A stretch of 64,000 nt of DNA from Roseiflexus sp. (lineage in GTDB: Bacteria; Chloroflexota; Chloroflexia; Chloroflexales; Roseiflexaceae). The position numbers and the translations under genes are program-made. Shown in pieces: positions 40,976-51,880 of the stretch; positions within the stretch are counted from its first letter, which is position 1, and every line of letters starts with the position of its first letter. The stretch covers positions 25,813-89,812 of the forward strand of contig JAGHYV010000004.1 of NCBI GenBank assembly GCA_017743475.1. The letters are read 5' to 3'. Below the pieces are notes generated by a model. It worked only from the letters and a program-made list of their open reading frames with translations, had not been told where the DNA came from and did not search any database.

Positions 40976-41908
40976 TCAGACAACATCATGCGCCTGCAAC
41001 CAGTCGCGCGCAGCGGCGACGTCGCGGGTGATCTGCGCCACCAGCGACGTAATGCCATCGAACTTCTGCTCACCACGCAGACGATGCAGGAACATCAATC
41101 GCAATTCCTCGCCGTACACCTCATCGCTGAAATCGAGCAGGTATGCCTCGACGGTCCGCCGCGCTCCATCGAAGGTCGGGCGCACGCCGACGTTGGTCAC
41201 TGCGCCATAGGTGACGCCGCCAAGCAGAGCGCGACAGACATACACCCCGTGCGCTGGCAGCATACGACGCGGATCGACATGGATATTGGCAGTTGGGAAA
41301 CCAATCGTTCGCCCGCGCCGGTCACCTTCGACGATCGGACCGCGCAGACCATATGGGTAGCCAAGCAACCGATTCGCCGATTCAATATCGCCATTGTCCA
41401 AAGCCGCACGAATGCGCGTTGAGCTGACTATCTCACCATCGAGCAGGAACGGCTCGACACGATACACTGTATAGCCGAAGGTCTGTCCGATTGCCGCCAG
41501 ACGCTCAGCATTGCCTTCCCGACCACGACCTAGTGCAAAGTCCCAGCCAATGCAGAGTTCACGGATTGCCAGCGATCCGCATAGGCAAGCCATAAACTCG
41601 TGCGCAGTCAGTACCATCAGCTCTCTCGTAAACGGCATGACGATCATCAGATCAGCGCCGAGCGCAGCAATCAATTCTGCCCGCTCAACGATGGTTGTAA
41701 GCGTGGGTCGCTCATTCCCCGGACGAACAACAACATCCGGATGCGGATCGAAGGTCAGCACCGCCGCCTGACACTCCAACGCACGCGCGCGTTGCACGGT
41801 CGTACTGATCAGGTGGGCATGCCCGCGATGCACGCCATCGAACGCGCCAATGGTTAGTACGGTTGGTCGTTCGTTGATCGATTGTGGAAGACCGTAAATA
41901 ATATTCAT
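40976..41908 (-). CDS. ribF: Bifunctional riboflavin kinase/FAD synthetase
   Basis: TIGAFDGVHRGHAHLI, GDRRGRTIGFPTANI, VTNVGVRPTF. Confidence 0.96.
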   Translation of the reverse strand: MNIIYGLPQSINERPTVLTIGAFDGVHRGHAHLISTTVQRARALECQAAVLTFDPHPDVVVRPGNERPTLTTIVERAELIAALGADLMIVMPFTRELMVLTAHEFMACLCGSLAIRELCIGWDFALGRGREGNAERLAAIGQTFGYTVYRVEPFLLDGEIVSSTRIRAALDNGDIESANRLLGYPYGLRGPIVEGDRRGRTIGFPTANIHVDPRRMLPAHGVYVCRALLGGVTYGAVTNVGVRPTFDGARRTVEAYLLDFSDEVYGEELRLMFLHRLRGEQKFDGITSLVAQITRDVAAARDWLQAHDVV

Positions 41909-42807
41909 GCGTTAGTCCAATCGAATACTTTTATCGGACGCCAGTATGTGCCATCAAGACGTAGAATCGCGATCAGCGTCCCATCAGGAGCATGAGCGCG
42001 CGCTCGTGGCGCTGCGCCGGATGGTGCGGCGAGCGGCATGCCGTGCCGGAGGCGTCGGGCGCTCTCTTCATCGACCTGGACGGCATACCAGTCGGCGACG
42101 GCGATCTCAGGCGGCAGCAGATGTCGGCGCACGATGTCACGCGTCGAAAGCGCTTCGGCTTGTGCCTCCTCTTCCAGAACCCTCAGCGGCAGTGCGTCTT
42201 CGATACGGAATGTCCCGACTGCAGTGCGGCGAAGCGCAGCGAGATGCGCGCCACACCCCAGCGCTGCCCCCAGATCGCGCGCCAGCGCGCGAATGTACGT
42301 TCCGCTGCCGCACACCACATCGAGAGTCAGCAGTGGCGGATCGAACGCGATCAGGTCGAGACGCTCAATATACACCTGTCGCGGCGGCGTTTCAACCGTC
42401 ACACCAGCGCGCGCCAGTTCATACAGCCGCCGTCCCTCATAGTGCAATGCCGCATACATAGGCGGCGTCTGCCAGATTGTCCCAAGCAATGGCGCAAGTG
42501 CGCGTTCGACCGTTTCCCGGTCCAGTGGTGGAACCGGATGCCGAGCAATAATCTCGCCGTCTGCATCATCAGTTGTCGTGGTCACACCCAGGCACAAGGT
42601 CGCCCGGTACTGCTTCAGCGTCTGATGCTGAACATACTCAATCAACCGGGTTGCTCCGCCAAGCGCAACAACCAGCACTCCGGTCGCTGCCGGATCGAGC
42701 GTGCCCGCATGCCCAACGCGCCGTTGCCCGCTAAGGCGACGAATCCATGCCACGACATCGTGCGATGTCATACCGGCGGATTTATCAATGTTAAGAAATC
42801 CATGCAT
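41905..42807 (-). CDS. truB: tRNA pseudouridine(55) synthase
   Basis: MHGFLNIDKSAGMTSHDVV, GHAGTLDPAATGVLVVALG, SGTYIRALARDLG. Confidence 0.96.
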   Translation of the reverse strand: MHGFLNIDKSAGMTSHDVVAWIRRLSGQRRVGHAGTLDPAATGVLVVALGGATRLIEYVQHQTLKQYRATLCLGVTTTTDDADGEIIARHPVPPLDRETVERALAPLLGTIWQTPPMYAALHYEGRRLYELARAGVTVETPPRQVYIERLDLIAFDPPLLTLDVVCGSGTYIRALARDLGAALGCGAHLAALRRTAVGTFRIEDALPLRVLEEEAQAEALSTRDIVRRHLLPPEIAVADWYAVQVDEESARRLRHGMPLAAPSGAAPRARAHAPDGTLIAILRLDGTYWRPIKVFDWTNA

Positions 42808-42820
42808 GTGGTGATCTGAG

Positions 42821-43822
42821 TTAGGGCAGGTCATGCGCTGCCAGCGCCTTGAGCAGCGGAACCACGGCATCGGCGGCATCTGCTGGCGTCATTGGGATAT
42901 TGGCACCTGCCGCCTGCGCGTGCCCGCCACCCCCCCAGCGCTGCGCAATATCCGCCACATTTAGCGGCGCACGCGCCCGCAGGCTCACCTTTGTTGTGCC
43001 ATCGTCGCGTTCTTTGAACAGCGCCATCACTCGCGCCTCGCCTATTCGTTGCAGCACGCGAATGACTTCGTCTGCCGCTTCCTCCTCAGCGCCGGTCGCC
43101 GCGAACATCTCCCTGCTCACCGTCACCCAGGCGACGCCATCCTCACAGCGCAATCCGGCGAGCGCGCGTCCCATCAACGCCGCGCTGCTCGCGGGCAACC
43201 CATAGTACACTGCCTGAATAATCTGAGCGTGGTCGGCACCAGCTTCGAGCAGTGCAGCTGCAGCACGCAGCGATGCCGGACGGGTGGCATTCGTCTGGAA
43301 ACTTTGTGTATCAGTCGTTAGCCCAAGCAGCAGACAGGTAGCGATTGTCCTGTCGATATCCACTCCCATGGCGCAGAAGAGCCGATAGAGCAGATCACAG
43401 GTGGAGGCAGAGTCTGGGTCAATCAGGTTGAACGTCGCACTGCCATCATTCGTCACGTGGTGATCGATAACCACAACCGGCAGCGTTGCCAGAAACGCTG
43501 CATGCTCATCGTAGATCAGCCCAATACGGGTCAGATGCGCAGTATCGACAAGGATCGCCAGGTCGACCAACGGGAGCGCCATCCCCGACTGATAGAGAAT
43601 GATCTGATCGGCGCCGGGGAGCCACTGCGTATACCCTGGCACAGGCGGCATGAGGATCGCCGTGCGCTGTTTGCCAAGGGTGCCAAGCGCGTGCCACACG
43701 CCCAGCGTCGCTCCAACCGCATCGCCGTCGGGGTTAATATGCGTCAGAATAAGAATGTGCTGCGCAGCGGCGATGCGTTCGGCAAGTGGCGCTGCTGCGA
43801 TGGCTGGATCGTTGTAGATCAT
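42821..43822 (-). CDS. DHH-family phosphoesterase (NrnA/oligoribonuclease-like)
   Basis: THINPDGDAVGATLG, VIDHHVTNDG, GGGHAQAAGANI. Confidence 0.93.
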   Translation of the reverse strand: MIYNDPAIAAAPLAERIAAAQHILILTHINPDGDAVGATLGVWHALGTLGKQRTAILMPPVPGYTQWLPGADQIILYQSGMALPLVDLAILVDTAHLTRIGLIYDEHAAFLATLPVVVIDHHVTNDGSATFNLIDPDSASTCDLLYRLFCAMGVDIDRTIATCLLLGLTTDTQSFQTNATRPASLRAAAALLEAGADHAQIIQAVYYGLPASSAALMGRALAGLRCEDGVAWVTVSREMFAATGAEEEAADEVIRVLQRIGEARVMALFKERDDGTTKVSLRARAPLNVADIAQRWGGGGHAQAAGANIPMTPADAADAVVPLLKALAAHDLP

Positions 43823-44448
43823 GCAGGCACCTTGTGGATGTGATAAACCGTATGGCCAGCACGCTTCTTGACTTCTTTCAGGCGCAGGTTATGGCGACGC
43901 CCCAGCGCTGGTATCAGGCGGTTGAGACCACTGACTACCACAAACCAGTAGTCACCACCGGGATGGAGATGTTCGAGCGGATCGAGAATGAACTCGCGTT
44001 CGATGGCCTCATCGCCAATTTTTGCCGGGATGTTGGAGACGATCAGATCAAAGGGAAGAGCAGGAATGTGCTCGAACCCAACGCTGCCAATCACCTCGAC
44101 ATTAGGGGTCTGATTGAGTGCAGCGTTATGACGGGCATAACGCACTGCCAGGAGATCGCGGTCGGCTAAAATAACGCGCGCCTGCGGGAACCAGCGCGCC
44201 AGAACGATCCCGATCACACCGCACCCGCACCCCAGATCGAGGATCGTCTGCGGTGAGCATGGCGCAATCGTGCGCAAGAACAGGTCGGTCCCCTCATCAA
44301 TCTGATAGGACGAAAAAAGCGTATGTGCCACGTCGAATGCGAACGTCTGGCCCCGACAGGTGTACGGAATTCGCTTTTTGTAATACACATCGACTGGGGT
44401 CGCGACCGTCGTCATTGCGCATCCATTTCCAGACGCAGGCAATCGCAA
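43819..44448 (-). CDS. Class I SAM-dependent methyltransferase (RsmC-like fold)
   Basis: ILDLGCGCGVIGIVLARWFP, ADRDLLAVRYARHNAALN, DLIVSNIPAKIG. Confidence 0.88.
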   Translation of the reverse strand: MRLPASGNGCAMTTVATPVDVYYKKRIPYTCRGQTFAFDVAHTLFSSYQIDEGTDLFLRTIAPCSPQTILDLGCGCGVIGIVLARWFPQARVILADRDLLAVRYARHNAALNQTPNVEVIGSVGFEHIPALPFDLIVSNIPAKIGDEAIEREFILDPLEHLHPGGDYWFVVVSGLNRLIPALGRRHNLRLKEVKKRAGHTVYHIHKVPA

Positions 44449-44457
44449 ATCAACCCA

Positions 44458-44850
44458 CTACTCCGCCAGTTTGTCATCTTCAGGTTGCTGAGTGGGGGAG
44501 TCGGCACGCTCTCCGGCGGCGCGCCGAAGCAGTTCATCGATATGCAGACTATAATCAACGGACGTATCGAGGATCAACCGCAATTCTGGCACGAAGCGCA
44601 GATAGTTCAGTTCTTCCGCCAGACGCCGGCGCAGGAAGCCTTTGGCGCGTTCGAGCGCCGCCATCGTTTCCCGCCGCTCATCTGGCGTTCCCATCACCGA
44701 GATCCGCACCCGCGCGATCTGCAGATCGGCAGTCACCTCAACCCCCACAACCGTTGCAAATCCAACCCGCGGGTCCTTCAATTCATACTGAATAATCTCT
44801 CCTAGGATCCGCTGGATCTCGTGACCAAGCTGTTCGGTGCGCTTACTCAT
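44458..44850 (-). CDS. rbfA: 30S ribosome-binding factor A
   Basis: [49 protein letters not shown]. Confidence 0.95.
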   Translation of the reverse strand: MSKRTEQLGHEIQRILGEIIQYELKDPRVGFATVVGVEVTADLQIARVRISVMGTPDERRETMAALERAKGFLRRRLAEELNYLRFVPELRLILDTSVDYSLHIDELLRRAAGERADSPTQQPEDDKLAE

Positions 44851-47009
44851 ACTGTTCGTTCCACGCGCTCTCTGCGATAGAACTCCATCGTATCGCCGGG
44901 CGTAATATCGTTGAACCCTTCAACAATCAAGCCGCACTCATAGCCAGCCTGTACTTCGCGCACATCATCCTTGAAACGCTTCAGACTGGCGATCTTCCCA
45001 TCGTGAAGAACGACCCCGTTCCGCAGCACACGCACATTATACTGGCGTGAAATCTTCCCCTCGGTCACGTATAGACCCGCCACAATCTCACGGGTCGGGA
45101 GGCGGAAGATATTGCGCACCTCAGCGAATCCTTCGGTCACCTCACGATACTCCGGTTCCAGCATACCGATCATCGCCTTCTTGATGTCTTCGGTCAGCTG
45201 GTAGATGATATTATAGAACCGGATATCGACGCCGTGCTGTTCAGCCTGCCGGCGCGCTGCCGGATCAGGGCGGGCGTTGAAGCCGATGATAATCGCACGG
45301 GATGCAATAGCCAGGTTCACGTCACTCTCGGTAATTGTCCCAGTACCGCGATGGATAATCCTGATCTGCACCTCATCGGTATTAAGCTGGCTCAGGGCAT
45401 GTTCGATTGCGCCAATCGATCCCTGGACATCCGCTTTCAAAATGATGTTCAGTTCTTTGATTTTTCCCTGCTGAATGGAACTGAACAGTCCATCAAGGCT
45501 GACGCCGCGCGAGCTTGCCATCGCTTCAAGGCGCTGTTTGCGTTGTCGTTGCAGTGCGATCTCACGTGCCACTGCCAGATCGGGCATAACCTGCAAAATA
45601 TCGCCCGCCTGCGGCACATCATGTAGACCAAGAATAACTACTGGCGTTGCCGGTTCGGCGAAACGCAGACGCTTCCCCGCATCGTTGAACATTGTGCGAA
45701 TTGTGCCGGTCGTACTTCCAACTAGCACATTATCTTCCAGGCGCAATGTTCCGTTCTGCACCAGCACAGTAGCCACTGGACCGCGCGTGCGATCCATTTC
45801 GGCTTCAATAATCGTTCCAACTGCTGGCGCATTGGGGTTCGCCTTGTACTCATTAAGGTCGGCGACGAGCAGAATGATCTCAAGTAACCCGTCGATGTTC
45901 TTCTTCAGTTTGGCGGACACCTCAACCGATGGAACATCACCGCCAAACTGCTCGACGATCACACCAGCGTTGGCAAGTTGCTGGCGGACGCGATCCGGAT
46001 TAGCATTGGGCGCATCAATTTTATTGATCGCCACAATCATCGGCACGCCCGCTGCTTTCACATGTGAAATCGCCTCTAGCGTCTGCGGCATCACCCCATC
46101 GTCGGCAGCAACGACGAGCACCACAATATCGGTCACCTGGGCGCCGCGTGCGCGCATTGCAGTGAATGCTTCGTGCCCCGGCGTATCGAGGAAGGTGATT
46201 TTCCGTCCGTGCAGTTCAACCTGATAGGCGCCAATATGCTGCGTGATGCCGCCAGCCTCGCTCTCTGCCACCCGCGTCGAACGGATCGCGTCGAGCAGTT
46301 TCGTCTTCCCGTGGTCAACGTGACCCATAATGGTGACAACTGGCGGGCGCGGTTTCATATCCTTTGGATCTTGCGCAGCCAGCACATCGCGGATATTCTC
46401 GACGACCCCTTCCAGTTGCGGCGGCACATATTCGACTGTCTCGATGCCGAAATCAGCAGCAATCACTGCAGCAGTTTCATAGTCGATCTGCTGATTGATG
46501 TTGGCCACCACGCCAGCCTTGAGCAGTGCCTTCAAAATCTCAGAAGCGCCGACGCCAGTCGCCTCTGAGAACTCGCGCACTGTCATTGTCATTGGCAGCG
46601 CGATTGGTCCTTTCGGACGCACAGGCGCGCGCACAATGGTCGTTGGGCGCGCTAATCCGCCCGGAGTACGCGCAGGTGTCGCGGTGCTGGTAGCACGTCC
46701 GCTCCGATTGCTGCGTCCTCCTTCATTTTCAGCAAAACTCTCATCACGCCGGCGACTATCGCTGCCGCGTCCACTGCCGCGCCCGCCACCCGAATTGCGC
46801 CCACCGCCCGGATTGCCCAGGCTGCGCCCGCCGCCCGGATTGCCCGAACCGCGCCCGCCGCCCGGATTGCCCGAACCGCGCCCGCCGCCCGGATTGCCCG
46901 GACTGCGCCCGCTACCCGAATTGCTCGAACCACGCCCGCCGCTGGCGAACTGAATATGATGCTGCGCGTTAATAGCGCTCTGATAACTAGAGAGCTCCAT
47001 GTCACTCAT
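44847..47009 (-). CDS. infB: Translation initiation factor IF-2
   Basis: [47 protein letters not shown]. Confidence 0.97.
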   Translation of the reverse strand: MSDMELSSYQSAINAQHHIQFASGGRGSSNSGSGRSPGNPGGGRGSGNPGGGRGSGNPGGGRSLGNPGGGRNSGGGRGSGRGSDSRRRDESFAENEGGRSNRSGRATSTATPARTPGGLARPTTIVRAPVRPKGPIALPMTMTVREFSEATGVGASEILKALLKAGVVANINQQIDYETAAVIAADFGIETVEYVPPQLEGVVENIRDVLAAQDPKDMKPRPPVVTIMGHVDHGKTKLLDAIRSTRVAESEAGGITQHIGAYQVELHGRKITFLDTPGHEAFTAMRARGAQVTDIVVLVVAADDGVMPQTLEAISHVKAAGVPMIVAINKIDAPNANPDRVRQQLANAGVIVEQFGGDVPSVEVSAKLKKNIDGLLEIILLVADLNEYKANPNAPAVGTIIEAEMDRTRGPVATVLVQNGTLRLEDNVLVGSTTGTIRTMFNDAGKRLRFAEPATPVVILGLHDVPQAGDILQVMPDLAVAREIALQRQRKQRLEAMASSRGVSLDGLFSSIQQGKIKELNIILKADVQGSIGAIEHALSQLNTDEVQIRIIHRGTGTITESDVNLAIASRAIIIGFNARPDPAARRQAEQHGVDIRFYNIIYQLTEDIKKAMIGMLEPEYREVTEGFAEVRNIFRLPTREIVAGLYVTEGKISRQYNVRVLRNGVVLHDGKIASLKRFKDDVREVQAGYECGLIVEGFNDITPGDTMEFYRRERVERTV
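46795..46920. repeat. 27-bp tandem repeat inside infB encoding GNPGGGRGS units
   Basis: (G N P G G G R [GS] [SL])n in N-terminus of IF-2. Confidence 0.85.
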
Positions 47010-47109
47010 TGTCGTTCCTCCTCACTACAGGCCAGGCCCGCGGTTGGTACGCTCTGTTGTACTCTATCAGCAGTGCTTCGCTCTGGCTCTAGCGGAGGAA
47101 GCAACCGAC

Positions 47110-47475
47110 CTACTTCACACCCGTCGCCAACGGTAGCGTTCGTGCGTATGCCTCAAGTGCTGCTAGATCTTCAGGGTGCAGCGCACTTACCCGCAGTGCA
47201 CGTTCCAGTGCATGGCGTCGAAGCGCCTGATCCCAGCACGCCGGATTGTTGCACAGATAAGCGCCACGCCCATTTCGTTTCCCTGTCGGATCGATATGCA
47301 CCCGAGCGTCAGCGTCGCGCACCAGACGAATCAGCGTGCGCTTGGCATTGGTATGGCGACAGGCGACGCATGTACGCTGCGGTACATGCTTCTGACGCGG
47401 TCCTTTCTTCTTTTTTGCCGTCTGCGTCACTGCTGTACTCCGGTCAGGGCACAATGTGCCCTTCACGTCTCTCAA
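47110..47475 (-). CDS. ylxR: YlxR family protein (DUF448, RnpM)
   Basis: PQRTCVACRHTNAKRTLIRLVRD...DPTGKRNGRGAYLC; between nusA and infB. Confidence 0.92.
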   Translation of the reverse strand: MRDVKGTLCPDRSTAVTQTAKKKKGPRQKHVPQRTCVACRHTNAKRTLIRLVRDADARVHIDPTGKRNGRGAYLCNNPACWDQALRRHALERALRVSALHPEDLAALEAYARTLPLATGVK

Positions 47476-47478
47476 CCA

Positions 47479-48801
47479 TTACTCCTCGTCGTCATCCTCT
47501 TCGTCGTCTTCAACCAGAATATAGGAAGCAACCAGACGATCACCGCGATAGATGTACAGTTTCTGCGGTGTTGCGCGCAACTGAACCGTTTCACCGACCA
47601 GATCATCGCCGAGCGGGCCATAGCGGTGCTTGCGATAGACGATCGTGCCATCAGCATAGACTTTGCGGGTCTCAACCTTTGCTGTCGCCAGCGCCGCTTC
47701 AGTCGCCAGCGCCTCAGCTTCTGCTGCATCGCGCGCTTCAGCAGCGGCACGCTCTTCATCGAGCAACGCCGATGCACTCTTGATATCGATACGCCATCCG
47801 GTCAACTTTGCTGCCAGGCGCACATTCTGACCCTCTTTGCCGATTGCCAGGGAAAGCTGCTTATCCGGCACGATCACCGTCGCCGCGTGTTCATCATCGC
47901 GCAGTTGCACCTCTACGACCTGCGCCGGTGACAGCGCATTGGCAATGAACTCTTTCGGATTGGACGACCACTGAACCACATCTATTTTCTCACCATTCAG
48001 TTCATTGACAATGTTCTGGATCCGGATCCCACGCATACCGACGCATGAGCCGACCGGGTCGATTCCCTCCTGGCGCGCGACGACCGCCACTTTTGTGCGG
48101 ATACCCGGCTCACGCGCTATCGACTTAATCTCAACAGCGCCATTATAAATCTCTGGCACCTCCATCTCGAACAGGCGCGTGATCAGATTTTTGTGTGCAC
48201 GCGAAGCGATCAATTTTGGACCGCGATCCTCACGCCGGATTTCCATCAGATAGACTTTCAGGCGCTGCCCATGGTAGTAGCGATCGGTCTCAACCTGCTC
48301 TTTCGGCGGCAGAATCGCCTCAGCTTTCCCCATTTCGAGGATGACGTTACCTTTCGCTATCCGCTGCACTGTCGCGGTCACCAGTTCGCCCTCGCGATCC
48401 ATGTACTCACTATAGATGTGCTCGCGCTCGACTTCTTTGATTCCCTGAAGAATGACCTGCTTCGCCGTTTGTGCGGCAATTCGCCCGAAATCCCTGGGCG
48501 TTGCCTCTACCACGACCGACTCGCCTAACTCGACGTCAGGCTTGATCTTGCGCGCACTCTCCAGGTCAATCTCGAAGCGCTCATCTAAGACGTCGTCAAC
48601 GACCTGTTTTTCGGCATAGACACGAGCCATACCGGTGACAGGGTCGAGTCTGACCGAGATCTCCATTGGCGGCGGGTTCGGTCCCAGCGTCCGACGATAG
48701 GCAGTCGCCAGCGCTTTTTCCATCACTTCGACGATGGCTTCCTTTGGAATACCGCGTTCGGAGGCAATCTGCGAGATTGCTGCATAAAAGTCGCTTTTCA
48801 T
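47479..48801 (-). CDS. nusA: Transcription termination/antitermination protein NusA
   Basis: S1/KH domains; [46 protein letters not shown]; acidic C-tail. Confidence 0.97.
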   Translation of the reverse strand: MKSDFYAAISQIASERGIPKEAIVEVMEKALATAYRRTLGPNPPPMEISVRLDPVTGMARVYAEKQVVDDVLDERFEIDLESARKIKPDVELGESVVVEATPRDFGRIAAQTAKQVILQGIKEVEREHIYSEYMDREGELVTATVQRIAKGNVILEMGKAEAILPPKEQVETDRYYHGQRLKVYLMEIRREDRGPKLIASRAHKNLITRLFEMEVPEIYNGAVEIKSIAREPGIRTKVAVVARQEGIDPVGSCVGMRGIRIQNIVNELNGEKIDVVQWSSNPKEFIANALSPAQVVEVQLRDDEHAATVIVPDKQLSLAIGKEGQNVRLAAKLTGWRIDIKSASALLDEERAAAEARDAAEAEALATEAALATAKVETRKVYADGTIVYRKHRYGPLGDDLVGETVQLRATPQKLYIYRGDRLVASYILVEDDEEDDDEE

Positions 48802-48863
48802 CGTATCCTCAGCGTCGTGCTTGCGTGGTCGCTCAACCGTCAGATGATCACGCTAACAACAAG

Positions 48864-48886
48864 AAAAGTGGGGAATGCCCACTTTT
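48864..48886 (-). promoter_or_regulatory. Terminator-like hairpin in nusA 5' leader (possible attenuator)
   Basis: AAAAGTGGG-(5 nt)-CCCACTTTT perfect 9-bp stem; minus strand continues CTTGTTGTT. Confidence 0.55.
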
Positions 48887-48913
48887 TGACGCAACCGCGA
48901 ACTCATGGCTTAT

Positions 48914-48942
48914 AGTATACCATTTTCGCGGAATGGGCGCAA
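48914..48942 (-). promoter_or_regulatory. Putative promoter TTGCGC-N17-TATACT for nusA operon
   Basis: -35 at 48942..48937, -10 at 48919..48914 on minus strand. Confidence 0.6.
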
Positions 48943-48955
48943 ACTCCGTTCGTTA

Positions 48956-49141
48956 TTACAGCGACGGATAGGGATACGACAAGCCTGGCGCAGTAGCATG
49001 TGGAGTCACTGGCGTCGCCGGTGCCGTCGGGAGCGGAACAGGCGCGCCGGGCATGCGCCCGCCCTCAACTATCTCACAGGCGATCAACAGCACCACCAAC
49101 AGGGCAAAGATCCGTCGAAAAGCCAGCATTATATCGCGCAA
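48956..49141 (-). CDS. Small hydrophobic/proline-rich protein of unknown function
   Basis: 61 aa with N-terminal TM/signal FRRIFALLVVLLIACEIV then Pro/Ala/Thr-rich; occupies a non-overlapped interval. Confidence 0.4.
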   Translation of the reverse strand: MRDIMLAFRRIFALLVVLLIACEIVEGGRMPGAPVPLPTAPATPVTPHATAPGLSYPYPSL

Positions 49142-49314
49142 ATCTTATCGCTAATCCCATCTCAGTATACCAGAAACAGTGCAGTCGGCTTCGCCATTGA
49201 CGCACAGAATCGCCATTCTGGCAGGATCTTCTTCCTGTTCCCAATCCCTGACCCGATCTGTGTCTGTCGCTGGCGCGGTATATCTGTGAAGCCACAGTAG
49301 ATGGGAGGCGGAGC

Positions 49315-50832
49315 ATGCTGGCGAAGGTCTACAGCAGCGCCGTTATCGGTCTCGAAGGGGTACTGGTCGAGGTTGAAGTGGATATTGCGCAGGGGTTGCC
49401 AGGGTTTACCATCGTCGGTCTGGGTGATACCGCTGTGCAGGAGAGTCGCGAACGGGTGCGCGCTGCGGTGCGCAACAGCGGATACTCATTTCCCATGAAA
49501 CGGATCACGGTCAATCTGGCGCCAGCCGATCTGCGCAAAGCCGGTCCGGCGTATGATCTGCCGATTGCAATTGGCCTGTTGCTTGCATCAGAACAGATTC
49601 AGGGCGACACGAGCAATGCGGTCTTCATCGGCGAACTGGGACTCGATGGCGCAGTACGCCACACCGACGGCGTCTTGCCGATGGTCGCCGTGGCGCATGA
49701 GCGTGGTATCCGGCAGGTTTTCGTTCCAAAGGAAGATGCCGCCGAGGCGTCACTCATTAATGGAGTGAGCATTGTGCCGGTGCAGCGCCTCGATGATCTG
49801 GCAGCGCATCTGAGCGGCGCACGATGGTTGCCAGAGTATGCGGGCGTGCCTACACACACCAAACTTGTACCTGAATATCCTGTTGACTTCACTGTCGTAC
49901 GAGGACAGGAGCACGTTAAGCGCGCCCTGGAGGTCGCTGCAGCTGGCGGACACAACGTGCTGATGACCGGCAGTCCAGGCGCAGGGAAAACCCTCATGGC
50001 ACGCGCCTTGATCTCGATCCTGCCACCCCTCACAATGAGCGAAGCCATCGAAGTGACGAAGATCTACAGTGTCGCCGGGCAGTTGCCGAAAGATACACCG
50101 CTGATCCGCCAGCGGCCGTTCTGTGCACCGCACCATACCACATCGCTCGCCGGGCTGGTTGGCGGCGGAGGCGCGCGCGTCAAGCCCGGCATGGTGTCAC
50201 TGGCGCACCGCGGTGTGCTGTTTCTCGATGAATTGCCAGAATTCGGCAGCAAACTCGACGTGCTGCGCCAGCCGCTGGAAGATCGGATAGTGACGTTGAG
50301 CCGCGCCGTTGGCAGCATTACCTACCCGGCATCCTTCATGCTGGTTGCCGCCCAGAACCCCTGCGTGTGCGGCTGGTACGGCGATCCAGAGCGTCCGTGC
50401 ACCTGCACAGCATCCGCCGTTGCGCGCTACCAGCGGCGCGTTAGCGGACCGTTGCTCGACCGGTTCGATATTTTTGTCACCGTGCCACGTGTGCCCTTCG
50501 AGAAATTGAACAGCCTGCAACCTGGCGAAGGATCAACAACGATCCGCGAGCGGGTCATTGCTGCTCGACAAATCCAGGAGCGCCGTTTTCGCGATATGCG
50601 CATGCTCACCAACAGCGATATGGGACCTGCCGAAGTGCATCGGTATTGTGTGCTCGACAATAAGGGTCAACTGGTGTTACAGAGCGCGATGCGGCAGCTT
50701 GACCTGTCGGCGCGCGGGTATCACCGGGTATTGAAACTAGCGCGCACCATCGCCGACCTCGCTGGCGTCGAACGAATCACCGCGCAGCATGTTGCTGAAG
50801 CGCTCCAGTACCGCTTTCATCAGATAGAGTAA
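49315..50832 (+). CDS. comM: YifB/ComM family Mg-chelatase-like AAA+ ATPase
   Basis: MLAKVYSSAVIGLEGVLVEVEVDIAQGLPGFTIVGL, MTGSPGAGKTLMARAL, CAPHHTTS, LFLDELPEF. Confidence 0.95.
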   Translation: MLAKVYSSAVIGLEGVLVEVEVDIAQGLPGFTIVGLGDTAVQESRERVRAAVRNSGYSFPMKRITVNLAPADLRKAGPAYDLPIAIGLLLASEQIQGDTSNAVFIGELGLDGAVRHTDGVLPMVAVAHERGIRQVFVPKEDAAEASLINGVSIVPVQRLDDLAAHLSGARWLPEYAGVPTHTKLVPEYPVDFTVVRGQEHVKRALEVAAAGGHNVLMTGSPGAGKTLMARALISILPPLTMSEAIEVTKIYSVAGQLPKDTPLIRQRPFCAPHHTTSLAGLVGGGGARVKPGMVSLAHRGVLFLDELPEFGSKLDVLRQPLEDRIVTLSRAVGSITYPASFMLVAAQNPCVCGWYGDPERPCTCTASAVARYQRRVSGPLLDRFDIFVTVPRVPFEKLNSLQPGEGSTTIRERVIAARQIQERRFRDMRMLTNSDMGPAEVHRYCVLDNKGQLVLQSAMRQLDLSARGYHRVLKLARTIADLAGVERITAQHVAEALQYRFHQIE

Positions 50833-50887
50833 AGCACAGTGACAGACTCTGCGTACAGAAATCCGCCCCCACTGATCGCGCGCAGGA

Positions 50888-51493
50888 TCATTGTGATGCA
50901 GCGACGAGGATGAGAAACGTTGCCACGAACCAGTGAACGAGGAAGGGCTAGACGAATGATTTCGTGCGCCACTCCAGCCAGCCGAAACCAAACCCGCCAA
51001 TGACCGTGAAGAAGGTTTCCAGTTCCGGCTTGCCGATATGCACCAGGACGAACGGAACAGACTGGAGCCACAGCGCTTCGGGACCGAGTTGACGCGCATA
51101 GCCGAACAGGATCCATCCACGGAACAGAAACTCCCAACCGATTAGACCAAGCAGGGTTGTCCACGGCAAACCCACCGTTAACCCGCGATAGTAGGCGTTG
51201 AGCGCCGGATCATACCGCCCAAAGGCATACAGGAGCGGCGTCATGACGCCAATGCCGAGCAGAGTGAGAACGATACCAGCTTTCCAGTCGCCAATGTTAA
51301 AGCCCTAGATGCGCGGGTGTTCGCGACAGATAATGATGATGACGAACAGCGGCACAAACAGGTAGAGAATGACACGATCCCAGTACTTGTACGGTGTAAT
51401 GCTGTAATATCTGTCAAATACCAGCAGTGAAACGCTGATAACGCTGATTGCAACGATATTCCAGTCGAACGACATGGTTCGCCTAGCAGCCAT
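50888..51493 (-). pseudogene. CPBP (CAAX/Abi) family intramembrane metalloprotease, interrupted by two in-frame TAG codons (51305-51307, 50948-50950)
   Basis: MSFDWNIVAISV...CREHPRI*GFNIGDWKAGIV...GWEFLFRGWILFGYARQLG...VPFVLVHIGKPELETF...WRTKSFV*PFLVHWFVATFLILVAASQ(TGA), all in one frame. Confidence 0.75.
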
Positions 51494-51880
51494 TTCACCA
51501 GATTGGTGCGCAGCTTTGAGGTTCGTCGTTCACCGAGTATCTGACGCTGCATATCGTTCACGTTGTATTGACCGCGTTCAGTTCGTTGTCGAGCCTTTCG
51601 CCGCCGAACCGTTTAATATCGCGCCGCTCACCGTAGAGCGAGAGCATCCTGCCTTCGTGAGACAATTGAGGGCGGGATGTCCTTGCTCCCGTTATGGGTC
51701 ACACTGCTTCTTCATGCAAGCGAGAAGCCGATGTACCCAGGCGATGCGAGGACATGCAATGTTCCGGCGCGCCAGGGAGAGTATTTGAACGTGCGATAAT
51801 ACCTCTGTCAGGCAGCGTGTATCGTTTCTGATGACGTTCTGAGATTTTGGTATTTCTCCATCAGGAACAGGTATCTCTTT

